Part shown: positions 1 to 5,059 of the stretch, in pieces
Numbering within the stretch: the first letter of the stretch is position 1
Layout: each line of letters starts with the position of its first letter
Made by a program: the position numbers and the translations under genes
From: Actinomycetes bacterium
Lineage (GTDB): Bacteria; Actinomycetota; Actinomycetes; Streptosporangiales; Streptosporangiaceae
Reading direction: 5' to 3'
Length of the DNA stretch: 5,319 bases
Assembly (NCBI GenBank): GCA_023425615.1
Contig: JAFACJ010000703.1
Coordinates: 1 to 5,319, forward strand
Notes under the pieces: generated by a model
What the model was told of the DNA's origin: nothing
Databases searched by the model: none
Seen by the model: the letters and a program-made list of their open reading frames with translations, nothing else

Positions 1-849
1 CCCAACACCCGGATAGCCGAGGTGATGGTGTCCTTCGCGGAGAAGTCCTCCCAGATCAGGGAACTCACCGGCGGGAGAAAGGGCGCCGTCGTGGTCTACC
101 ACCCCGACGACAAGTACTTCAGCGTGGACCTCAAGGAGAGACTGGAGGAGAAGCTGGCCGAGGAAGGCAGAAAGGCGACGTCCGTCGTCTTCGACGAGAA
201 GCTGACGCAGCGGCCGACCGCGGACGTCGCGTACGAGGTCTGCACGCAGGTGGCGCAGAACGGCGGCCCCGTGTTCTACGCGGGCCGGTCCTCCCTGGTC
301 GTCGATCTGTTCACCGCGTTGCAGAAGACCGCCCAATGCCAGCGGAGAGAGCGTATCCCGGTGATCGCCGAGACGCTGGCCGGGCGGTTCCTCCAGGAAC
401 CCGCGAAGCTCGACGAGTACGGCTTCCTGAAGGTCTTCGACCTCGCCTTCAACGACCCGGGGAACGGGACGGCCTCCGCGTACAAGGTCTTCGCCGCCCG
501 GTACCGGGAGACCTTCCACCAGGACCCCGATCCCGAGGCGGCCGGCGGGTACGACGCGCTGAGCATCGTCTCCACGGCGGTCAACGCCCTCATCCCCCAG
601 AACGTCGGCGGGGACTTCAGGTCCAACGACGTCTACAGCTGGCTCGCCTACGGCAAGCTGCGGGACCACCTCGGCGCGACGGGCGTCATCAGCCTCGGGA
701 CCAACGACAGGTATCCGAAGGACAAGGCCGTCTACATCTTCGAATCCCTCGGCCCCACCGGAGGCAGGGTCGCCCGGCTGGCGTGCGGCAGGCTGCCGGA
801 CAACACCTTGGCCACGGCCTGGGGGGAGCCGAAGTCACCCTGCCCGTGA
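1..849 (+). CDS. Periplasmic-binding-protein-like (type 1 fold) protein, C-terminal part
   Basis: The frame is open from the first base, so the true start lies upstream. The 282 visible residues look like the second half of a type 1 periplasmic binding protein of the branched-chain amino acid (LivK-like) class. An alternating beta/alpha pattern starts with a strand reading KGAVVVYHPDDKYF. A strand with the element VFYAGRSSLVVDLFTAL follows, then PVIAETLAG, and a late helix with GGYDALSIVSTAVNAL that is typical of these proteins. In actinomycetes such domains occur as exported lipoproteins or as the C-terminal half of large proteins with an N-terminal ATPase-like domain. The missing N-terminus prevents a choice, so ligand and location are unknown. 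Nine of 19 arginine codons are AGA or AGG, more than in the hydrolase, MarR or SDR genes here. It converges on the next gene across 13 nt, with no terminator hairpin seen. Confidence 0.75.
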   Translation, partial: PNTRIAEVMVSFAEKSSQIRELTGGRKGAVVVYHPDDKYFSVDLKERLEEKLAEEGRKATSVVFDEKLTQRPTADVAYEVCTQVAQNGGPVFYAGRSSLVVDLFTALQKTAQCQRRERIPVIAETLAGRFLQEPAKLDEYGFLKVFDLAFNDPGNGTASAYKVFAARYRETFHQDPDPEAAGGYDALSIVSTAVNALIPQNVGGDFRSNDVYSWLAYGKLRDHLGATGVISLGTNDRYPKDKAVYIFESLGPTGGRVARLACGRLPDNTLATAWGEPKSPCP

Positions 850-862
850 CGGCGGGAGGGCG

Positions 863-1258
863 TCAGCCGAGCTGGACGCCGAAGAAGAGGGTGACGAGGG
901 CGGCGACGGTTCCGACGGCGCCCCAGACGGCGAGGCCGGCCTTGGAGGTGGCGCGCGTGTGCAGGAAGGCGGCCACACCCGACACGAGGACGAAGACCAT
1001 CTTCACGTTGAGGGTGGTGTGCGCGTCGGAGGGATAGTCGTCGGGGAGCGCTGCCATGTTCCAGGCGCCGGTGAGGACGAGGACGGCGAAGGCGGGCCAG
1101 GCGACGAGGTTGAAGCGGCGGGCGGCGACCTTCGTGACGCCCTCGAAACCGCGCAGCGCGGGCACCAGCGCGCCGAGGGTGAGCTGGCCGCCGACCCACA
1201 CGGTGGCGGCGAGCACGTGGAGGAAGAGACGTACGTTGTCGACGGTGACGGCGAGCAA
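863..1258 (-). CDS. Small four-helix membrane protein, CopD-like
   Basis: A 131-residue protein that is mostly hydrophobic. Four likely membrane helices lie at about residues 8-34, 49-70, 83-101 and 107-129. The first contains LHVLAATVWVGG (His14, Trp21, Gly23-Gly24), a pattern typical of the CopD (copper resistance D) family and related small integral membrane proteins. His100 ends the third helix. CopD proteins are linked to copper uptake or handling, but this copy is one short domain with no CopC neighbour, so a metal role is a family-based guess. The start is TTG at 1258, chosen because an AAGGAGG sequence lies exactly 6 nt upstream. The frame stays open far upstream, but that part is antisense to the next gene and low in complexity. 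A possible -10 hexamer CATACT (1296-1291 on this strand) has no clear -35. Confidence 0.75.
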   Translation of the reverse strand: MLAVTVDNVRLFLHVLAATVWVGGQLTLGALVPALRGFEGVTKVAARRFNLVAWPAFAVLVLTGAWNMAALPDDYPSDAHTTLNVKMVFVLVSGVAAFLHTRATSKAGLAVWGAVGTVAALVTLFFGVQLG

Positions 1259-1264
1259 GGGGGG

Positions 1265-1271
1265 CCTCCTT
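1265..1271 (-). promoter_or_regulatory. Ribosome binding site fixing the TTG start
   Basis: On the minus strand this reads AAGGAGG, a near-complete match to the anti-Shine-Dalgarno end of 16S rRNA. It sits 6 nt before the TTG at 1258-1256. No ATG or GTG in the same frame lies at a suitable distance. The site therefore decides the start of the CopD-like gene and excludes the longer upstream reading of that frame. Confidence 0.85.
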
Positions 1272-1384
1272 GAGGTTCTGGTCGCGGCCCAGTATGCCGC
1301 CGTTCGCCGGCCACCGGGATCCGGGGCGATCTTTCGGCGGCACGGCCCGTGTTCGGGGTGCGAGGAGCCGTCCCACCGAGCAGG

Positions 1385-1786
1385 ATGGTGGATGTGGAAG
1401 ATCTCTTGGCGTTCCTCAAAGCGCGGCTGGACAGGGACGAGGCGGTGGCGAAGGCGGGGATGGGAGCCTCGTGGAAGGTGACGCCCGGGGGGACCGTCCG
1501 GGTGGACGTCCAGCCGGACGGGACCGGGGAGGTGCCCAGGGAGAGGGAGCGGCTGGGCTTCGTGGCGTCGGTGGAGAACGAGGCGTACGCCGAGCACATC
1601 GCCAGGTACGACCCGCAGAGGGTGCTGCGCCAGTCGGCGGCGCTGCGGCGCGTCATCGCCCTGTACGAGAAGGAGCAGTGGACGCGGCAGCGGGGCGCGC
1701 CGGGTACCGGGGTGCTGGAGACGGTGCTCAGGCAGCTCGCCTCCCAGTACGCCGACCACCCCGCCTACCGGCCGGAATGGGCGTGA
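1385..1786 (+). CDS. DUF6221 family protein
   Basis: A 133-residue soluble protein of unknown function that I recognise as actinobacterial DUF6221. The N-terminal helix DLLAFLKARLDRDEAVAK is followed by a variable beta segment (residues 30-66). The signature AEHIARYDPQRVL (about 69-81) leads into a helix with LRRVIALYEKE. The family's C-terminal ending YADHPAYRPEW lies at 122-132. Such proteins are often present in several copies per genome; no activity is known to me. The start is uncertain. ATG 1385 is given, but GTG 1394 (reading MEDLLAFL) fits the family start and has AGGA about 8 nt upstream. In-frame GTG codons at 1349 and 1358 lack a ribosome binding site. Six of 14 arginines use AGG. 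The gene ends 3 nt from the convergent hydrolase stop, and 126 nt separate it from the divergent CopD-like gene. Confidence 0.8.
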   Translation: MVDVEDLLAFLKARLDRDEAVAKAGMGASWKVTPGGTVRVDVQPDGTGEVPRERERLGFVASVENEAYAEHIARYDPQRVLRQSAALRRVIALYEKEQWTRQRGAPGTGVLETVLRQLASQYADHPAYRPEWA

Positions 1787-1789
1787 CCG

Positions 1790-3376
1790 TCAGGGGATGA
1801 CGGGCAGGGTGAGGAAGGACGGGCGTCCGGCGTCGTGGAAGAGGGTCTGCTCGGCCTTCTCCAGCGCCGGGTGGACGTCGAAGCGCGGGTGGTTGGAGCC
1901 CGCGACCTCCACGCGGATGCGGTGACCGGCGAGGAAGACCTGGCTGGTGGCCACCAGATCCACCTCGTGCGCCTCCCGCGACGCCGGGGAGCGCAGGATG
2001 CCGTCGGCGACGTTCATGGCGCGGCCGTCGGGGTGGACGTCGATGAGCTTGACCGTCCAGTCGGCGCCGGACGCCGTGGTCGTGCCGTGGAGGGTGGCGG
2101 TCAGTTCGCCGGTGACCTCCAGGTCCTCGGTGAGCGGCTCGGTGGTGAAGCACAGGACGCCGGGGTGGCGTTCGATCTCGCGCTGGTCGCGGGGGCCGGC
2201 GTTGAGCGGGTCGGGCAGCAGCAGCCCGCCGCCGTGCGTGGGCACCGGGTCGCCGGGGTCGTGCGGGAAGACGGACGGCCGCGCGCCGGTGGCGGGGGCG
2301 TCCCGGGAGAGCACGCCGTCGGGGTGCAGATGGAAGCGGGTGGGGACGGCGCGGGCCGGCGGCCACGACTCCTCCTCGCGCCAGACGTTCGCGCCCATGA
2401 CGAAGACGCGCACCGCGGGCCCCTCGTACCGTCCGGCCAGGAACCCGACCTGGGTCTGCTCCAGCCCGGACGACCGGCCCGCGGCGGCGGCGCCGAAGTA
2501 CAGTTCGCCGGCTGCTGAGTCCTGGCCGAGGTGGGTCCACGGGCCGATGATGAGCCGCCCGCCGGGGATGCGCTTGTAGTTCTCCAGCGTGCCTTTGAGG
2601 AAGATGTCGTACCAGCCCGCCGTGTGCAGCACGGGCACGTCGATGACCTCGTGCCGCAGGGTGGCGGCGAGCCCCTCCCAGTAGGCGTCGCGTTCGGGGT
2701 GCTCCACCCACTCGCGCCACACGGGGAAGTTCTCGGCGACCCGCGCGTCGAGCAGCGGGTAGTCCTCGGTCAGCGAGAACGACTCGCCTGTGAGCGCCAT
2801 CTGCTTCAGGAACCGCCCGAACGCCTCGGGGTCGCCGCCGCGCGCGTCGTGCAGCGCGCCGAGCATGCCCTGCAACGCGCTCCAGTGGAACACCGAGCCG
2901 GCGGCCAGCGCCCCGCCGTTGTAGTTGAGCCCCTCGTAGAAGTCGTGCGGGGTCATGGTCGCGACGATGGCCTTGAGTGCGCCGGGCTGCTCGGTGGCCA
3001 GTTGCAGCGCGCATCCGGCCAGGTAGGACATGCCGGAGGCGACGACCTCTCCGTTCGACCACGGCTGCGCGGTGATCCACGCGACGGTGTCGGCGCCGTC
3101 GGGTCCCTCGTGCACCCAGGGGACGAACTCGCCGTCGCTGTCGCCGCGGCCGCGGCAGTGCTGGAGGACGACCGCGAGTCCCGCCTCCAGGCAGGCGACG
3201 ACGGGGAAGGACCGCATGCTCCCCTCGCTGTAGGGACTGCGCACCAGGACGGTGCGGTGCCTCTCGCCGTCGTCCGGGCGGTGGACGTCGGCGCGCAGGA
3301 TCGTCCCGTCGCGCATGGGGATCGGCTGTCCGTGCACACCCGCCACGGGAAGCGGCCGGAGATCGAGCTGGCCCAT
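1790..3376 (-). CDS. CocE/NonD family alpha/beta-hydrolase (S15 peptidase-like)
   Basis: A 528-residue enzyme of the CocE/NonD family (X-Pro dipeptidyl-peptidase S15 type), close to the 574 residues of Rhodococcus cocaine esterase. The family are serine hydrolases of esters or amides. Visible elements: the strand and turn VRSPYS with the presumed oxyanion tyrosine Tyr49; RGRGDSDG (75-82); the DGADTVAWITAQPW block (93-106); the nucleophile elbow GMSYLAG with Ser117; the acid GWYDIF with Asp257; and the base PWTH with His282. A cap region lies at about 140-240. From about 310 to the end is the jelly-roll domain, with ITAQ-type hydrolase strands giving way to LEVTGELTATL and DWTVKLIDVHPDG. Family members usually read GxSYxG; here Ala120 replaces the last glycine. 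No signal peptide is seen, so it is probably cytoplasmic. The ATG at 3376 has GAGGAG 6 nt upstream. Substrate cannot be predicted. Confidence 0.92.
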   Translation of the reverse strand: MGQLDLRPLPVAGVHGQPIPMRDGTILRADVHRPDDGERHRTVLVRSPYSEGSMRSFPVVACLEAGLAVVLQHCRGRGDSDGEFVPWVHEGPDGADTVAWITAQPWSNGEVVASGMSYLAGCALQLATEQPGALKAIVATMTPHDFYEGLNYNGGALAAGSVFHWSALQGMLGALHDARGGDPEAFGRFLKQMALTGESFSLTEDYPLLDARVAENFPVWREWVEHPERDAYWEGLAATLRHEVIDVPVLHTAGWYDIFLKGTLENYKRIPGGRLIIGPWTHLGQDSAAGELYFGAAAAGRSSGLEQTQVGFLAGRYEGPAVRVFVMGANVWREEESWPPARAVPTRFHLHPDGVLSRDAPATGARPSVFPHDPGDPVPTHGGGLLLPDPLNAGPRDQREIERHPGVLCFTTEPLTEDLEVTGELTATLHGTTTASGADWTVKLIDVHPDGRAMNVADGILRSPASREAHEVDLVATSQVFLAGHRIRVEVAGSNHPRFDVHPALEKAEQTLFHDAGRPSFLTLPVIP

Positions 3377-3382
3377 CGATGG

Positions 3383-3388
3383 CTCCTC
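3383..3388 (-). promoter_or_regulatory. Ribosome binding site of the CocE-like gene
   Basis: GAGGAG on the minus strand, 6 nt before ATG 3376. It overlaps the TGA stop (3389-3387) of the upstream DUF3237 remnant. This overlap suggests the two were once translationally coupled neighbours in one operon. Confidence 0.8.
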
Positions 3389-3602
3389 AGTTCAGAGTGA
3401 AGGCGTCGTAGACGACGGCGTCGGCCTCACGGCGTCCGGTGGCCACCGCGATGGTCCGGCCGAGCCAGGCATGAGAGGGGTGCGACGTCTCGAACCGTAG
3501 CGTGAGACGGAAGTGGTACTCCGACGGATCGACGCCCTCCCCGCGCGACAGGCGTTCCACACTGGAGTTCGCCGCGGTGGACGGCGTACTGCGGCCACCG
3601 GT
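3387..3602 (-). pseudogene. DUF3237 gene remnant, C-terminal ~70 codons
   Basis: Read on the minus strand from about 3599 to the TGA at 3389-3387, one frame gives a good DUF3237 C-terminus. It contains SSVERLSRGEGVDPSEYHFR, then LRFETSHPSHAWLGRTIAV, then ATGRREADAVVYDAFTLN and the stop. DUF3237 proteins are about 150 residues, small beta-barrel proteins of unknown function often found beside monooxygenases and polyketide or catabolic genes. Only about the last 60-70 residues are here. No start codon or ribosome binding site precedes them in frame. The upstream sequence switches within a few bases to the start of another gene in another frame. The fragment has no internal stops, so the loss may be recent. 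The stop lies 10 nt before the hydrolase start, as in an intact operon. The exact left boundary is uncertain by about 10 nt. Confidence 0.72.
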
Positions 3603-3611
3603 ATCCGGTGG
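3595..3611. repeat. Perfect hairpin at the remnant junction
   Basis: CCACCGG-TAT-CCGGTGG: two 7-bp perfect inverted arms around a 3-bp loop. It sits where the monooxygenase reading stops and the DUF3237 reading begins. It may be the deletion endpoint or have helped cause the deletion. It is too short on its own, and lacks a T-run, to be called a terminator. Confidence 0.6.
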
Positions 3612-3651
3612 TGAGCCCGCCGATCCCGGCCCCTGCGATGATGACGCGCAT
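3604..3651 (-). pseudogene. FAD-dependent monooxygenase gene remnant, first 16 codons
   Basis: From ATG 3651 the minus strand encodes MRVIIAGAGIGGLTTG, the start of a flavin-dependent monooxygenase of the UbiH/PHBH type. The GxGxxG dinucleotide-binding turn sits exactly where it belongs. These enzymes run to roughly 400-500 residues, but the similarity ends here. The frame continues as nonsense through the DUF3237 fragment to a TGA at 3429-3427, for a 74-residue product. A ribosome binding site (AGAGGA, 6 nt upstream) and the shared upstream palindrome are intact, so a short junk peptide may still be made. I read this as the 5' scar of a gene lost by internal deletion, once first in a leftward operon divergent from marR. 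The identification rests on only 16 residues, but that motif at a start with a proper ribosome binding site is distinctive. Confidence 0.65.
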
Positions 3652-3657
3652 CAGTGG

Positions 3658-3663
3658 TCCTCT
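3658..3663 (-). promoter_or_regulatory. Retained ribosome binding site of the monooxygenase remnant
   Basis: AGAGGA on the minus strand, 6 nt before ATG 3651. Its presence supports this ATG as a former real gene start. Ribosomes may still load here at the head of the leftward transcript. Confidence 0.55.
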
Positions 3664-3666
3664 GTG

Positions 3667-3686
3667 ATTGTTATGGCCGTAACAAT
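3667..3686. promoter_or_regulatory. Probable MarR operator (20-bp palindrome)
   Basis: ATTGTTA-TGGCCG-TAACAAT: 7-bp perfect arms around a GGCC centre, with one mismatched pair in 20 bp. It is strikingly AT-rich for this DNA. It lies in the 60-nt gap between the divergent marR start (3712) and the monooxygenase remnant start (3651). MarR dimers typically bind palindromes of about this size, often containing TTG and CAA half-sites, in such divergent gaps. It probably overlaps both promoters, giving autoregulation and control of the leftward cocE transcript. I cannot define convincing -35/-10 pairs. Binding by the neighbouring MarR is inferred. Confidence 0.72.
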
Positions 3687-3711
3687 ATGGACCCCGGACT
3701 GGGAGAACGCA

Positions 3712-4197
3712 ATGGAGGAGTACGAGGAGCTGGCACGCCGCGGCATTCCCGCGCGGGCTCCGGGCGCCGACGTCGAGGCGTTCTCGCTCGCCTACAACCT
3801 GCTGCACGTGGCGTACCTGCTCATCAACGACCTGGAGGCGACGGTCCACCGGCCGCGCGGCCTGACCCTGCCGGGCTTCCGGCTGCTGTTCAAGCTCTGG
3901 CTGCTGGGTCCCGCGATGCCCGCCCGGCTGGCCGAGCTGTCGCTGACCAGCCGCTCGGCCATCACCAACGCCGTCCACACCCTGGAGCGGGCAGGGCTGG
4001 TGGAGCGCCGCCCCTCGGAGACGGACGGCCGTGTCGTCATGGTCGCCCTCACCGGGAAGGGCGAGGCGACGGTGCGCGAGGTCTTCGACCTCCAGGCGGC
4101 GCGGGAGGCGGCCTGGTTCGCCGCCCTGGAGCCGGCCGAGCGCGAACGGCTGACCGCGCTGCTGCGGCGGCTGGTGGAGCGCCGGCCAGAAAATTAG
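3712..4197 (+). CDS. MarR family transcriptional regulator
   Basis: A 161-residue winged-helix regulator, the usual MarR length. After a dimerisation helix region (about 22-45, FSLAYNLLHVAYLLINDLEA) comes the DNA-binding domain. LTLPGFRLLFKLWLLGP (51-67) is followed by the helix-turn-helix with recognition helix SRSAITNAVHTLERAGLV (80-97). The wing ERRPSETDGRVVMVALTGKG carries the family's Asp105 and Arg107. C-terminal helices (119-157) complete the dimer interface. MarR proteins usually repress and release DNA on binding small, often phenolic, ligands. The start is ATG 3712, with GGGAG 6 nt upstream. An in-frame ATG at 3673 lies inside the operator and has no ribosome binding site. The likely targets are itself and the divergent transcript now leading to the CocE-like hydrolase. 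The TAG stop overlaps the next operator. Confidence 0.9.
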   Translation: MEEYEELARRGIPARAPGADVEAFSLAYNLLHVAYLLINDLEATVHRPRGLTLPGFRLLFKLWLLGPAMPARLAELSLTSRSAITNAVHTLERAGLVERRPSETDGRVVMVALTGKGEATVREVFDLQAAREAAWFAALEPAERERLTALLRRLVERRPEN

Positions 4198-4221
4198 AGA
4201 GTGTCTCTAGAGAACCTCTCT
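4196..4221. promoter_or_regulatory. Tandem palindromic operator, probably for the downstream TetR
   Basis: Two abutting 13-bp palindromes: AGAGA-GTG-TCTCT (4196-4208) and AGAGA-ACC-TCTCT (4209-4221). The joint is itself the perfect 10-bp palindrome TCTCTAGAGA. The whole 26 bp is symmetric at all but four positions. It begins on the marR stop codon and covers the proposed -35 of the SDR transcript, a position where binding would block RNA polymerase. TetR-family proteins usually bind such short inverted repeats upstream of their own operon, sometimes as two dimers. The TetR gene at the end of this operon is the best candidate; MarR is possible, but its likely site looks different. Confidence 0.7.
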
Positions 4222-4236
4222 GGAAAAGGCTACCTT
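4208..4236 (+). promoter_or_regulatory. Putative promoter of the SDR-tetR operon
   Basis: TAGAGA (4208-4213, four of six matches to the -35 consensus) lies 17 nt before TACCTT (4231-4236, fitting TANNNT). Transcription would begin about 7 nt later, at or next to the A of ATG 4244, giving a leaderless mRNA. This would explain the lack of a ribosome binding site before that ATG. The -35 lies inside the tandem palindrome. Confidence 0.5.
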
Positions 4237-4243
4237 CGCCGGT

Positions 4244-5059
4244 ATGACGGAACACGGAGTCGTGATCATCACGGGCGGCAACCGGGGCATCGGCCTGGCC
4301 ACCGCGGAGCTGCTGGCCGCCGAGGGGATCGAGATCGCCCTGGTGGCGCGGCGCAGGGAGCGGGGAGAGGAGGCGCTGGCGCGGCTGGGCGGGCGCGCGG
4401 AGCTGGTGGTCGGCGACCTGTCCGACCGCGCCGGGACCACCGCCCTCGCCGATGAGCTGAAGGAGCGCTTCCCCGACGTGCGGGCGCTGGTGCACAACGC
4501 GGGGATCTGGCCGCACCGGAGGGTGCTCAACGCCGACGGGTTCGAGCAGGCGTACTTCACCAACCACCTCGCCCCGTTCCTGCTCGGCCACCTGCTGGAG
4601 GAGCGGCTCAAGGAGTCGGCGGCGACGGTCGTCCAGGTCAGCGCCGGCCTGTACGTCAAGGGCAAGGTCGATCCCGAGCGCACGCCGACGGGCGCCGACT
4701 TCCACGCGATCCGCACGTACGCCGACACCAAGCTGGCCAATCTCATGATGGTCCCGCTGTTCGCCGAACGCTGGAAGGATGCGGGGGTGACCGTCAACGC
4801 ACTGCACCCCGGCGTGATCCGGACGGGCCTGGGCGACCGGCGCGGCCCACTGGGCCTGCTCCTCAAGGCCGTGAAGCGCACCTGGCAGCCGCCAGAGGAG
4901 GGCGGGCGTCCCGTCGCCCGCCTGGTCACCGCACCGCCCGGCACCTCCGGCGCCTACTTCGACGTGGACAAGGAGACGCCGCTGGAGCGGCCGGCCCTGG
5001 ACGCCGCCCTGGCCCGGCGGCTGTGGGACGACGCGTCGGCGGCCCTGGATGTCTCCTAA
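4244..5059 (+). CDS. Short-chain dehydrogenase/reductase (SDR) family oxidoreductase
   Basis: A 271-residue classical-type SDR of the size usual for the retinol-dehydrogenase/WW-oxidoreductase-like branch. The Rossmann cofactor motif TGGNRGIG is at 10-17. Arg36-Arg37-Arg38 at the end of strand two suggest NADP(H) rather than NAD(H). GDLSD (57-61) contacts the adenine, and NAG is at 85-87. The catalytic set is Asn107, Ser133 (VQVSAG), and Tyr159 and Lys163 (YADTK). HPGVIRTGL (188-196) is the usual post-catalytic loop. It should interconvert an alcohol and a carbonyl in the cytoplasm; the substrate is unknown. ATG 4244 has no Shine-Dalgarno sequence at proper spacing, and a likely promoter ends 7 nt upstream, so it is probably translated leaderless. 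It follows marR by 46 nt, which hold the tandem operator, and overlaps tetR by 11 nt. Confidence 0.93.
   Translation: MTEHGVVIITGGNRGIGLATAELLAAEGIEIALVARRRERGEEALARLGGRAELVVGDLSDRAGTTALADELKERFPDVRALVHNAGIWPHRRVLNADGFEQAYFTNHLAPFLLGHLLEERLKESAATVVQVSAGLYVKGKVDPERTPTGADFHAIRTYADTKLANLMMVPLFAERWKDAGVTVNALHPGVIRTGLGDRRGPLGLLLKAVKRTWQPPEEGGRPVARLVTAPPGTSGAYFDVDKETPLERPALDAALARRLWDDASAALDVS

Noticed and set aside
1259..1759. Long upstream extension of the CopD-like reading frame on the minus strand
   Set aside because: It is Arg/Pro/His-rich shadow of the DUF6221 gene, and the TTG at 1258 has a near-perfect ribosome binding site.
1728..3080. 450-codon open frame on the minus strand in a second frame through the hydrolase gene
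   Set aside because: Arg-rich low-complexity translation with no recognisable domain. The overlapping frame contains a full catalytic triad and a proper start.
2531..3400. 289-codon plus-strand open frame opposite the hydrolase
   Set aside because: No ribosome binding site and no recognisable fold; typical GC-rich antisense shadow of the hydrolase gene.
3595..3611. Hairpin as a transcription terminator before the hydrolase
   Set aside because: Only 7-bp arms and no following T-run, and it lies within a former coding joint.
3664..3692. Defined -35/-10 promoters around the MarR palindrome
   Set aside because: TTGTTA and TAACAA/CAATAT look promoter-like, but no pair has 16-18 nt spacing in either direction, so I do not call positions.
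3502..3711. N-terminal extension of MarR
   Set aside because: The extra residues cross the remnant and the operator and resemble nothing in MarR proteins. ATG 3712 has a ribosome binding site at 6 nt.
3652..3978. Upstream part of the minus-strand frame that includes the monooxygenase remnant
   Set aside because: This part is antisense to marR and Gln/Arg-rich. The real start is ATG 3651 with its own ribosome binding site.
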